Source: Platanthera guangdongensis (Eukaryota; Streptophyta; Magnoliopsida; Asparagales; Orchidaceae). From it: 64,000 bases of DNA. The DNA is taken from NCBI GenBank assembly GCA_039583875.1, contig CM077164.1, forward strand, positions 66,867,628-66,931,627, read 5' to 3'. A program made the position numbers and the translations under genes. Under the pieces are notes generated by a model. That model saw only the letters and a list, made by a program, of their open reading frames with translations, made no database searches and was not told the origin of the DNA. Shown in pieces: positions 9,085 to 20,068 of this stretch. Position 1 is the first letter of the stretch, and every line of letters starts with the position of its first letter.

Positions 9085-11915
9085 ATGGCGCCCAAGCTCG
9101 AAGAGAACGTGAATGAAGGATATGAACTGGTGTGACACGCATTTGATGAGGCGGAACCCGCGATCAAAGGTGTGGTAACCCTAGTTGCAGAATATGGATT
9201 AGAATTCCTTGTTTCAGAACCCATCAAGATCTAGAAATAGGAGGTCCTGGAATTTCTGAATGGCGCAACCCTAGATGAATCAGGACCAAAAATTAAGTCA
9301 AGGGTTCATGGAGAAAAGGTGAAGGTCTCACCTAAGAGTTTGAGAAAGGTACTAAATCTACCAAGGACTAAGGAAGAAGATGAAGTTTCTGCTTATAAGA
9401 CTAGAGAAGCATTAACATGGTGTGGACTGGATTCCAAAATGAAAATAGGATCTGTTTTCAATAGGAAGGGGATGAACAGCCAAGGTAAATTCTTATCTTA
9501 GATTGTGGGCAAGGTTATCTTGAGCAAGCCTGGAGGGCATGACAGAGTTTCAGCTCATATGTTTAGTCTAATGACAAGAATTATCTTCACACTACAAACT
9601 GATTGGTCTGTAGTAGTGTTTGAGAAGATTAAGGAAAGCCTGAAGAAACCCAATTTGGGTAGAATTCTAAGTCTTTAATTGGCTGGTAGTATACCAGAAG
9701 TAATGAGCCAAGCTGCAGGATCCAAAATTAACCACATGAGAAGAATGGATTTGAGGATATTCTCTAGGTGGGATAGGGTCTTGACTAAGGAAATGCCAAC
9801 TCCTGAAAAGGTAACACCACAAAAGAAGAAGAAGAAAACAGCTCCTGTGGCTCAAGAATCATCAAGCAGTTCTGAGGAACAAGTAGTGTTCACTCCTGAT
9901 GAAGAAGACACTGGAAATGCTGGAAAGTCTCCAGCTAGACAAGATGATGTAGAGAGGCAGGGGGAGCTACCATAGGCTAGCCCAACTCACCAGGATTCAA
10001 TCCAGGGGGAGCCTCTACTAGTAGATGAGCCAACTCCACTAGAGAGTGAACAGGCTACCCACGCTATACTTGAGGTAATCACTGACATCAATAAATTAAA
10101 CTTCCCTATTGAGGATGATGTTTTGTCTGATTCATTACATAATATTAATCAGCAAACTCCAACATATAGCAAACCTCAAGATGTTGTCATGGAGGACACA
10201 TCTGTAGCAGATCAAGTGGAACCTAATCAAGTGGCTGATGGGATCAGGGATTCTCCACCCCATCCTCAACAGGAATTCACCCTAGAAGAGCTATTCCCTG
10301 ACCTACTCCAAACTGACTTGGAGAAAGAAAGTGCTGCTACTGAGGGGGAGAAGGCCCATGTTGAGGGGGAGCAAGTAGTTATTGTTAAGGAAACTGCAAG
10401 GAAGGAACCTGAGGTGCAGAAGGAGTTACCTCCAAGCCCTAAGGACAGGGTTGATATTGCAAGCACATCTGCTTCAGAAGATGAGGAGGCTGCCAGAGCT
10501 AAAAAGAGAAAGTTTCAAGTCTTCAAGAGGAGGAGCCAAAATTATAAGAAAGCTCTGCAAACCATTGCACCACAACCTACACCACAGCCAGCACCATCTG
10601 TAAATTACAGTTCATTGATGGTGGCATTACAGATAAAGCTTGATGAGCAAAGGCAAGCTCTTGAAAAATATGTGGATGAAGGGCAAAAATCTCTACAGTT
10701 TGATCTGGCCCAAGATATTAAGTCCATCAGATTTGAAATGAATCTGAATAAGAAAGAAATGAATGACTGCTTCCATAAGGGAGGGAATGCAGTGGTCTAC
10801 TTGGCTACACATCAAGAGAAGATCAAAGCTCAAGTAGATGATATTGTAGTGAAGCAAGGTTATGTACTGGAGAACCAGATAAGGATGAATGATAATCTTA
10901 CAGCTTCACATAATGCAATAATTACAGAAATGAAGAATATAGCTACTGGTCAGACTACAGCTAATGCTACAGCAAAGACAGAATTTGATAAAGCATTACA
11001 AGAGGGCATAACTGCTGTTAAGACTGCTATACAAGACTCTCAAAAGGCTATAACAAACAAGCTCCAAAGGTTGAAACCTTTCTTTAAGGATGGAGTAAAC
11101 TATTTGGATGCCCAAATAAGATTTCAGAAAGATGATCTGAGGGATCATATTGTTAGAGAAGTCATAAAGGGGGGAGGGTGTTAGTCAAAGCCAGCTCTAA
11201 TCATGCAAAATGGATTTCCAATTCCATCAGAGCCACCCTTGGATATCCTCCATTGTGTGATGATGACAATGTAGTAGAGTCTGGGATTCATCCTGCATAT
11301 CTTGGAGGGGAGCAAGCTGAAGTGGCTCAAGTAATTTACCCTCCACCAGACTTTGATATGATACATACATATATACAATCAATGTATAGCCCTCCTGAGG
11401 GAATTGAGAAGGTCATCATAGAGAAAGTGGTTCAGCCAGTGCCAGAGGCTATACTGAAAGAACAAGAAGCCTTGCTGCTCAAAGAACAAGAGACTCTATT
11501 GTCTAAGAAAAGCTTCAGAGAGCAAGCTGAACAAAGGCCTGATTTTGAATAATGGAGCCCCACTTCAAGGAATATCATTCTGACTGCATGGAAGGCTGCC
11601 AAAGACAATATTGTGGACATAGGCAAATGGTATTCTGATGTGGAGTGGAGGAAGCATGAGAACAGGCAAGAAGCCATTATGCAATACAGAAGAAAGGCTA
11701 AGATGGGAAAGCTACCTCCTACTGCTCAGGAGCCTAGCAAGTACTTTCCCAAGGCTTATCATTACTTTGAAAGGCAGAAAATCAAAGCTGAAGAACTAAA
11801 GAAGAAGGATCTAAAAGGCAAGAAGCATGTTGCTGCTGAAGATACTGAACCCCCAGTTCAAGCAAAGATACAATCTGGAAAGGGTATAGTTATCAAGGAG
11901 GCTGAGCAGCAATAG
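9085..11915 (+). pseudogene. A extra 3' ORF of unknown function (aORF)
   Basis: The frame opens at ATG 9085 (MAPKLEENVNEGYEL) and stays in phase to 11184. TGA, TAG or TAA interrupt it early, at 9478 (TAG after KFLS), near 9676 and at 9973. A shift in a G-rich run near 11170 moves it one base, and it continues to a stop at 11915, about 940 codons in all. The N-terminal third (GKFLSQ-like context, then VGKVILSK and RRMDLRIFSRW) matches the C element ORF. It also resembles the plant-specific domain found in many retrotransposon ORFs (PF20167 type), by my pattern memory only. The middle is charged and proline-rich, then helical and coiled-coil-like. The C-terminal module has WSPTSRNIIL and SKYFPKAYHYFERQ. 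Position after pol is that of env-like ORFs of SIRE elements. I see no clear signal peptide or transmembrane segment, so an envelope role is not supported. Confidence 0.72.
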
Positions 11916-12190
11916 GATAGAATTTATCTTTAGTCTACAGTTGTAATCTTTTGATTTTAAACACTCTGTAAACTTTTGTATAATGAATATGATAAAGTTG
12001 TTAGAACAATGTAATGTGTGATAAATCTATTACATTATTGTTCTGAAATTTTGGTATATACATGTCTTGTTTTGATACATGTTTATGTTTTCCCTGATTG
12101 TATAATTCTGTTTTACATCTTACTGTGATTTTGTTATGTATGGTGTATATCATTGACTAAGGGTTATGACTTCTCCAAATAGGGGGAGAT
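11916..12190 (+). other. A 3' untranslated region and polypurine tract
   Basis: AT-rich sequence without an ORF follows the aORF. It ends in AATAGGGGGAGAT (about 12178-12190) directly before the 3' LTR, the polypurine tract used to prime plus-strand DNA. The same tract, AAATAGGGGGAGAT, precedes the C 3' LTR. Confidence 0.85.
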
Positions 12191-14158
12191 TGTTGGGTAC
12201 ATTGGAATGAATGTATCTGATTTGAAGAAGCCTCACCCTACTCAATGATATACATCAAAATGTATTTGATGTGATTTGATTTTAGTTGTGCAGGTCAAGT
12301 ATTTACAGGGAAAGCTGAAAAGATTCTAAGTCCATGAGTCGACACCCAGAAGGAAAGTGTTGACACTTAAGAAGACTTGTGTCGACACCCAGAGAAGCAG
12401 TGTCGACACTTGGAGTAATTGTGTCGACACCAGGGATGCAGAGTCGACACCAGACAGAAAGTGTCGACACATACAGGTTGTGTCGACACTCAATGAAGAA
12501 AAGTCCAGTGAAGTTGTGTCGACACTTAGCAGCAGTGTCGACACCTAGAGGAACTTTGTCTACATCAGAAAGTGTCGACACTTGGAGGCTGTGACGACAC
12601 TCAGCAAAAGTCCGCAGAGTCTAAGTATAAGTGTCGACATAATGAAGTATGTGTCGACACACAGCAGAAGACTCAACACATGAAGAAAGTGTCGACATAA
12701 TAAAGAATGTGTCGACACTCAGCAGAAGACTCAATACAAGAAGAAAGTGTCGACACTAGGAGGCTGTGTCGACACTCAGCAAAGTTCAATAAATTCTAAG
12801 TACAAGTGTCGACACAAAGGAGATGTGTCGACACTCAGCCAAAGTCTCAACAAAAGAAGAATGTGTCGACACAAGGAGCAGTGTCGACACCCAGCAAGTA
12901 TCAACACAGAAGGCATGTGTCGACACCAAGAAGATGTGTCGACACTGAACAAGATCAACACAAGAAGATGTGTCGACACAAAGGAGTTGTGTCGACACTT
13001 ACAAGAAATCAACTAAGTACTGAAGAACAAGGAGTTATGTCGACACACAATATCAGTGTCGACACATGATGAAGAAGCAGTGTCGAGAAGAAATTTCTAC
13101 AACACAAGGAGTTGTGTCGACACCTTGAAGGCTAGTGTCGACACTTAGTCTATAAGTGTCGACACTTAAAGACAGACTGTCTCGACACTTTCAGACGGTT
13201 ACAGATATTTCAAGAAGTGACTGGATGACATGACAGCTGCCATTCCAGCCGGTCTACTGTAACTGTCAAAGTTGTCAGAAAGCTGTTAGGAACCGGATCA
13301 GCCGGTCACCATGAAGAAGGCCTATATAAAGGCTTATTCTGTCAACAGAAGGAGAGAATTCAACACAGATTAACACAAATCAGTTGAAGTGATCAGAAGA
13401 TCTAAGTAGTTGGAGAGAGAGAGCTCCTTCCAAGAAGACAGCTGTTGGAACCAGGCTGTGAAGAAGGGTTCAGACCTAGTTCTGAATCTTTAGTTGCAGT
13501 GATTGAAGATCAGCTGCACAGAGTTTCAACCCTATTGTGTTCTACATTCAAGAAGCTTTGAAGAAAGTCAAGTGAGGTTGATCTCAGCAGAATTCATTCA
13601 AGAACTCATCAAGAACCTACCAACTATTCTCTCTTATTCAGAGTTGTAGGTATATACTTTGTATTCTAAATTTCTTGTAGGATCCTTAGGGATCTGAGTT
13701 GTAAGCCTGCAATTATAAAGGCTGAGTGGTAGGGCCTGTGTGCCTGAGTGTAGGAGATCTATTTCTCTGAGTGTAGGCCTGTTGTGGCTGAGTGTAGGCC
13801 TTGTTGAAGGCTGAGTGTAGGTCTTTGTGAAGACTGAGTTGTAGGGCCTTGAGCCTGAGCTGTAGGAACCATTTGGGGTTCTGAGTGTAAGATCTGTGGA
13901 TCTGAGGTATAGTGGAGGAGTTTGGCCGAATCTAGTGCACTACTAGATAGGCGAAGGGGGAAAGTGGATGTACCCAGACCTTGGGGAACCACTATAAATC
14001 TGTTTGTTCACTGGGTGCATGCTTTATTCTGAGATTGCTGATTGATTGCTGTGAAAAAGTAGTTATAAAACTGTGATATAATCTGCCTAAAAGTTAAAAA
14101 CAAAAAGTAAGTCACCTATTCACCACCCCTCTAGGTGATTAGGGTACAAATTCTTTCA
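12191..14158 (+). repeat. A 3' LTR
   Basis: It starts TGTTGGGTAC, ends TTCTTTCA, and has the same zones as the 5' copy: palindrome array about 12350-13170, TATA 13323-13330, hairpin array 13676-13904. Compared with the 5' LTR it lacks one 21-bp motif unit. It shows mostly transitions, for example GTCGAC here against GTCAAC there near the array start, and GTTGAC here against GTCGAC there. Confidence 0.92.
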
Positions 14159-14163
14159 CGTCG
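14159..14163. repeat. Right target site duplication of A
   Basis: CGTCG follows the 3' LTR end and matches CGCCG at 1270-1274 except for one transition. Confidence 0.65.
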
Positions 14164-16118
14164 GTCTACTGTTGTGGAGTTCGCTCAGTCCGCCAGGTCG
14201 CCAGACCGCAACCCAAGCCGCGCGGACTACCCCTGATTTCAATGCTTAGCTCTTCACCGCTGATCTGCAGGCCGCCTGACCGCGAGGTCGCCTACCCGCC
14301 AGACCGCACACGCTGTGCCATCGAAAGGAACAATTCGCCTGAAGTAGGAGACTTCCTGAACTCCGAACCAAGTTGCCAAAGAGAAGACTGCCTAGTCGCT
14401 ATCCGCGACTTGCTATTTACCACCTGTTTCTTAACTGCAGAGTCCGCACTGTCCCTGACCGCAATCCGAGCCAAGTCCTGTCTTTCCAGCGCTATCCACA
14501 CAACCTGCACAACACAACTCAGTCAACTCTCAAACCGCGCGGACTCCAAGGTCCAGTCCGCAGCAACTTACGCGAGCTCAAATACTGTTCACTTACTTCG
14601 GTTTAGGTCACCCTTGGTTGTCTATCTTCCTGATGTGACATGGGTCCTATTTATAGGCACGATGATGAGTATGGTCACCGCCCTAGCCGATAGGATCACC
14701 GCCACATCCCGCAGCAAGAACAAGTGTATCCACAAGCCCGCGGATACACACACCAGTCTGGCGCTCCTGTGTAGATAGCCTGCCCGCCTAGCTTCACCAA
14801 GGTCGGACTCCAATCTTCAGTCCGCCTTGTCGCCAAAGGCCAAGCCGCCAAGACATCACCAAGGCCGGACAACATACCAGTCCGCCTTGTCGCCAAGGGC
14901 CAAACCAGGACCACCACAGCCGGACTACGCAACAGCTATGTCCGCCAATCTGCGGACAAGGCATCAGCCCGCATAACCCGACCCCGCAGCCTCACCATCA
15001 AGGCACCTGCCGGACTCAGCGGACACCCGGCTTCCGTCCGCACATCCCGAGTCCATTACCTCATCTCCAAGGCACAGCCGGACTCAGCGGACATGCCGAT
15101 CCAGTCTGCTTACACAGCAAACTCCAGTCCGCATTCCTGAATTCATAACCTCATCACAAGGCTAAACCGAACTCAGCGGACTCCAGCTCCAGTCCGCACG
15201 CTCTTGCATAGGCAATCCTCTAGTCCGCATATCCCCAAGCTAGCAATCAAGGCAACAGCACTTCTACTAGGCTTGGCGGACTGAGAAAGCAGCCCGCGCT
15301 CCACTGCGCGATCTCCCCAGAACGAGCCAACCTGGACTTAGTTCAGAACCCACCAAGTCCAGTCCACTGGCCACAAGGGCCAGTCCGTACTTACTGGCGG
15401 ACACTGAATCTAGCCCGCCATACCGGGCGACCTCCAGCTTCTGTCCGCACTGACCGACAGTCTCCGCGACTTCCACTTACCGCTGCACCAGAGCAAGACC
15501 AAGGCAACTGCCAAACCGGTCTGCCGAGCTCCAGTTCATCAGTCCGCTTCTTGCCGGACTCCGCGGATAGGATTTCTATCCGCCCGGTTACTTCCTGGGA
15601 TCCAACTCCCTGCTGAGTATTCGCCTGCCTGACAGACCGCTGCTGCTGTCCACGTCGTCCGCGCGAATAGACCGTCCAGGATGCCACAGAGCAAACCGCC
15701 TACAACATCCCTGTCGTCTTAGCAGTCCGCCAACCCTGTCCGCGTAGTCCGCGCGGATAGGTTGCCCAGGCCTTCCATTCACCCACTTTCACTTCACAAT
15801 TTTCAACAACAATTAAGCATTGCGGGACTAAAAATTTAAAAGTATATGCGGCTTTACAAAAAACAAACCAGACAGGTCGGGCGGTTAGACAGGCCGGCGA
15901 ACCGCTAGACAACCAACAAGAGGAGAGAACAAGCGCCACAAAGATCAAGCCGCCGCAGGAGACCGCTAGAACGCCCGGTCTCCAAGTCGTCTGAGACAAA
16001 CCGCCAGACCGTTGGGATACCAAACAGCAACAGCCCGACAGACAGACCTGCCAGAATAACCTGGTAGACCGCCCGGTCTTCGAACATCAACAGACCGCCC
16101 GACTTCCATATTGCAACA
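14164..16118 (-). repeat. Z-type LTR, upstream part, rich in GTCCGC and GACCGCC words
   Basis: GC-rich non-coding sequence packed with TCCGC/GCGGA words (about 14170-15780) and AGACCGCC/CGGTCT words (about 15860-16110). The minus-strand start TGTTGCAATATGG at 16118 lies directly after the polypurine tract of element B pol. A TATA box points toward lower coordinates at about 14647. Together with 965-1274 this would form an LTR of about 2.3 kb. The start may instead belong to a B LTR that was later joined to Z material; the internal boundary could not be found. The ORFs seen here are composition artefacts. Confidence 0.55.
14646..14657 (-). promoter_or_regulatory. TATA box of the Z LTR
   Basis: Minus-strand CCTATAAATAGG is a strong plant TATA element. 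It follows, in the direction of transcription, the GTCCGC-rich array. About 770 nt would separate it from the Z primer site once element A is removed. Confidence 0.55.
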
Positions 16119-16124
16119 CTCCCC

Positions 16125-19100
16125 TCAAGCTGGAGCATAGATATCAATCTTGCCCAGCTTGTCGCAAATGTGGAAAAAAGAAGTGGACACCGGCTGGGTG
16201 AAGATGTCTGCCAACTCGTTGTCTGAAGTGACGAACGGAGTACAAATTTGTTTCTTCAAGATCTCCTCCCGAATGAAATGACAGTCGACTTCTATGTGCT
16301 TCGTTCTCTCATGAAAGTCCGAATTTTTGGAGATGTATATCGCAGCCTTATTGTCATAGAACATAGGAAGAGGATAGTTGTACACCTCTCCTAAATCAAG
16401 CATGAGACCCCGTAACCATTCAACTCACAAGTGGTCGATGCCATACTGCGATATTCTACCTCTACACTGGACCTAGAGACCACAGACTATTTCTTGCACT
16501 TCCAACTCACAAGATTGCCTCCAACAAACGCGCAGAAACCTGATGTCGAATTGCGGTCCCCTTTGTCATCAGCATAGCTCGAATCAGAGTACGCTTCAAC
16601 CCTTAGGTGACCATTCTTCTAAAAAAGGAGTCCTTTCCCTGGTGCTGCTTTAATATACTCCAATATCCTCAGGGCAGATTGTAGAAGACACGGTCTAGGA
16701 GCTTGCATGAAATGGCTCACCTTGCCAACAGCATAAGAGATGTCGGGTCTGGTTACCGTGAGATAAATGAGTTTGCCCACCAGACGCTGGTACCTCATAA
16801 GATCAGATAGAAGAGGCGAGTCATCTGTCCAAGTTTTGTCTTCCCCAATAGCCATGGGAGAACGGGCAGGTTTAGCACTAGTTAATCCTGCCTACTTTAG
16901 AAGATCAAGAGCATACTTTCGTTGGGAAAGGACAATGGAGTTGGACTTTCTAGAGATTTCAATTCCCAAAAAGTATTTCGGGGAGCCCATATCCTTCGTG
17001 ACCAAGTGCTGACGGAGGTGTTTCTTTGTCAACGTTACCTCATCCCGGTCATCGCCAGTAAGAAGAATGTCATCAACATAAACCGTAAGAACTACCAAAC
17101 CAGAGGCAGTTTTCCGAACGAACAAGGAGTGATCAGCTGAGCTTCTTGTAAAACCAATGGCCGCAACGATGCCGCTAAACTTGTCAAACCAGGCACGGGG
17201 ACTTTGCTTGAGGCCATAGATAACCTTCTTTAGCCGGCATACTCGTGTCTCCCCCTGAGCAACAAACCCAGGAGGTTGCTCCATGTAAACATCTTCCTAA
17301 AGATCCCTATAAAGAAAGGCATTCTTGACATCCAGCTGTCAAAATGGGCCAATCCTTGTTGACAGCCATAGAGAGAAGGACCTTAATATTACTGAGACGA
17401 GCAACTGGAGAGAAAGTGTCAAAGTAATCAACCTCATAAGTTTGGGTAAAACCCCTGTTAACAAGCCGAGCCTTGTAACGATCCACACTACCATCGGGAA
17501 GGAACTTCACCACAAAGACCCAGCGACAACCAACAATATCTGTACTGAAAGGAGGAGGAACCAGGGTCCAGGTACCCCGTTCAGTGAGAGTAGCAATCTC
17601 CTCATACATGGCAGCTTTCTAATGAGGAATAGTAAGGGCCTCCTGGTAGGAACGGGGGGTGGCAGTGGCCGAGATAGCCAGTGAAAAAGCTCTGCGATAA
17701 GGGGTAAGAAGATCATAAGAAACAACTGCAGCAAGCGGGTGTTGGTTACATGCCCGAACCCCTTTGCGAAGGGCAATGGGGACATCCATAGCAGCTGGTT
17801 CCGCAGTATCCGGAGCGTCCGTGGTGGAGAGAGCTGGCCTGGGAGTAGAGAGCGACCTCTGCGGAGAGGGTGGAGATGGTGGAGATGGTGGAGATGGTGG
17901 AGAGGGTGGAGATGGTGAAGATGGTGGAGATGGTGTGGATGGTATAGATGGTGGAGGTGGTGAAACGTCAGGAGGAGCAGAGGGAAGAGATGGGTTGGTT
18001 TGAGAAGTATGATCAGCAGGAGTAGAGGAGGAAGCGGGAGAGAAGTAAGATGAATTTCCAAAGAACGTAACATCGACAGAGAGAAACTACTTGCGGGTAA
18101 CGGGGTCAAAAGCAACAATAGCCTTTCTAAGTGGTAGATTACCCCAAAAAGACACATTTAGTGGCCCGTGGTGAGAGTTTTTCACGGGTGGCAGTGGGAG
18201 AGTGTACAAAGGCGGTGCACCCAAAGATGCACAGAGTAAGAGGAAAAGGATTCTTGTTTTGATAAAGAATGGAGAATGGGGTGGCACCGCAGTGAACTGT
18301 GGAGGGAATGTGATTGATGAGTTAACAGGAGAGGAGGACACCATAGCACCAATAGGAGCGAGGAAGATGCATTTGGGTCAGCAGAGTGCGAGCGACATCA
18401 AGAAGGTGACGGTATTTGTGTTCCGCCACCCCATTTTGTTGCGAGGTGTAGACACAGCTAGTTTGATGAATAACACCATGATGTAAACAGAAGGATGAGA
18501 AATCATGGCTAAGATACTCCTTAATAGTGTCAGAACGAAGGAATTTAATAGATGTATCAAACTAAGTCTTCATCATAGAATAAAATGATGTCCAAACAGA
18601 GAACAGTTCAGAGCGATCCTTGAGAAGATACGCCCACGTACACTTGGAGAAATCATCAATAAATGTGACAAAATATGAACTACCCCGACCGATGGTGAGG
18701 GTAGGTGCAATACCCCACACGTCAGAGTGAACGAGGTCGAACGGACGGGAAGTGCCACGACTTTGTATTGGTGGGAAGGATGAGCGATGATGCTTGCCGA
18801 GCTGACATGCATCACAGTTTAGAGGAGGATGACGAGGAGGGAGGTGGGGCAGAAGCTGGTGCAGAAGCCTGGGAGGAGCATGTCCAAGGCGAAGATGTCA
18901 TTGGAGAAGATCTGTAGAGGAGGAGGAGAAGGCGGATAGAGCGGAAATGTTGTCGAGGAAGTAGAGGCTGCCGCTCTCAGTCCCAGTAGCAATCGTCCGT
19001 TGGGAGTCCGGATCCTAAAAAGAACACGAAGTGGGAGTGAATGTGACGGAACACCGTAGTTGCTTGCATAGAGAAGTAACTGATAATAAATTGTAAGGGA

Positions 19101-19455
19101 ACATATGCACATAGAGGGTATCTGCTAGACGAAGAGATGGAGTGACTTGAACCACCCCCGTCCCATTGACTGGAGATGAAGAGCCGTCCGCAACAAAGGC
19201 TTGAGGCAACCGATCATGTGTTTCTAGATGAGAAAAACACTGAGGATTGCCTGTCATATGATTGGTAGCACCAGAGTCGATCAACCATCTGTCGTGAGTA
19301 ACAACGTGGGCACTAACAGAAGATGTGACCACCATGGCGAAGTGCATGGAGGAGATGGAGGACATAGAAGAGAGCAGCTGGAGAAACAAGATGCGGCAAG
19401 AAGGAGAAGTCTCTAGAACAGGTCGCTGCGACTTAAGGGCAGGTCGCGGCGACAA
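16125..19455 (-). pseudogene. pol: B pol: Copia protease, integrase, reverse transcriptase, RNase H
   Basis: A nearly complete Copia pol on the minus strand, broken by stops and a few shifts. Protease WLIDSGATNHMTG is near 19270. The integrase has a pre-core zinc module (CDACQLGKHHRSSF), HSDVWG near 18690, a second aspartate in RSD, and QQNGVAEHK. A proline/histidine-rich linker is encoded by the 9-bp repeats near 17870-17960. Reverse transcriptase motifs are WTLVPPP and RWVFVVK (17307-17609), IYGLKQSPRAW, and TVYVDDILLTGDD near 17070. RNase H runs to the stop at 16125 with DNKAAIYISKN and ending DIYAPA. The lineage is a typical short-LTR plant Copia, distinct from the SIRE elements. The polypurine tract CTTGAGGGGAG overlaps the stop (16119-16129). 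No gag lies upstream. Confidence 0.88.
17865..17965. repeat. 9-bp GGAGATGGT-type minisatellite inside B pol
   Basis: About ten imperfect copies of GGAGATGGT (plus strand) within the integrase-reverse transcriptase linker. On the minus strand the reading frame encodes a Pro/Ser-rich repeat, so expansion stays in frame. Confidence 0.8.
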
Positions 19456-19804
19456 AGAAGAGGAGAGAGGCTAGAACAGGCCGCAACGATTTAAGAATAG
19501 ATCGCAGCGAAAAAGAATAGGAGAGCGGCTAGAACAGGTCGCGGCGACTTAAGGATAGGTTGTGGCGATAAAGAAGAGGAGAGCGGCTAGAAAAGAAGAA
19601 GCAAGAGGCCGCAACACAATGGGTCAAAAGAGGCCACAAACAGGGAGAAACAAGCCGCGCAAATAGGGCAGCGGGCAGAAGAGAAAACAAGTCGCGTGAA
19701 CAGGGCAACGGTCAGAGAAGGAATCAAGCTGCAAGAATAGGTCGCGGAAAGAAGAAACAAGCCGCACGTGTAGATAGATAGAACTCAGTCAGGAGGAAAG
19801 GACC
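19424..19804 (-). repeat. Gag-less leader of B with imperfect tandem repeats
   Basis: Between the primer site and the protease there should be a gag of about 1 kb. Instead there are about 350 bp of repeats around GCTAGAACAGGTCGCGGCGA, at about 60-bp spacing (19424-19600), followed by purine-rich sequence with GCCGC words. No gag motif or zinc knuckle is visible on either strand. Confidence 0.6.
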
Positions 19805-19820
19805 GAGTCCTCTGATACCA
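19805..19820 (-). promoter_or_regulatory. Primer binding site of B
   Basis: Minus-strand TGGTATCAGAGGACTC, a tRNA-Met type primer site directly inside the short LTR that ends at 19821. Confidence 0.8.
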
Positions 19821-20068
19821 TGTGGAAACCACCCGTCACCACACATCTTCCCAAAACCCCGAGGTGGTAGGAAGGGGGGACGGGGGTACATAAACACCAA
19901 GGACCACCCGCTGCAGGCGATGTGGGACTAATCCATCCACGGGATGGCGGGGATATTCCGCCACACGGGGTGCCCACCGGGGTCAACACCCAAACCTGGA
20001 ACGTGATGGCGAAGCCCAAATATGCGGTCCCACATACACCCAATCCCGCTGGACCTTCATTCTCAACA
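19821..20068 (-). repeat. Short LTR (about 248 bp) upstream of B
   Basis: In minus orientation it starts TGTTGAGAATG and ends TTTCCACA, directly before the primer site, and it contains AGTCCCACATCG, common in plant Copia LTRs. The LTR start at the other end of B (16118) reads TGTTGCAATATGG and does not match it beyond the first bases. The two ends of B are therefore not a normal LTR pair. Confidence 0.75.

Larger units (their letters stand above)
1275..14158 (+). mobile_element. Element A: complete SIRE/Maximus-type Ty1/Copia retrotransposon
   Basis: A 12.9-kb element in this order: 5' LTR (1275-3261), tRNA-Met primer site, gag with coiled coil, pol (protease, integrase, reverse transcriptase, RNase H), a second motif array with a TATA box, a long extra ORF, polypurine tract, and 3' LTR (12191-14158). 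The long gag, the long LTRs and the extra 3' ORF are typical of the SIRE/Maximus lineage. Every coding part from 3366 to 8576 lies in one frame. I see no indel there, only premature stops. The element is inserted into the minus-strand Z LTR. Confidence 0.92.

Noticed and set aside
14242..16147. Numerous ORFs on both strands in the GC-rich stretch
   Set aside because: High GC removes stops by chance. No domain is visible, and the sequence behaves as an LTR with repeated GTCCGC words and a TATA box.
17507..18157. 216-residue leucine/histidine-rich minus ORF
   Set aside because: It is an out-of-frame reading of B pol over the 9-bp minisatellite; the true frame gives the integrase C-terminus and linker.
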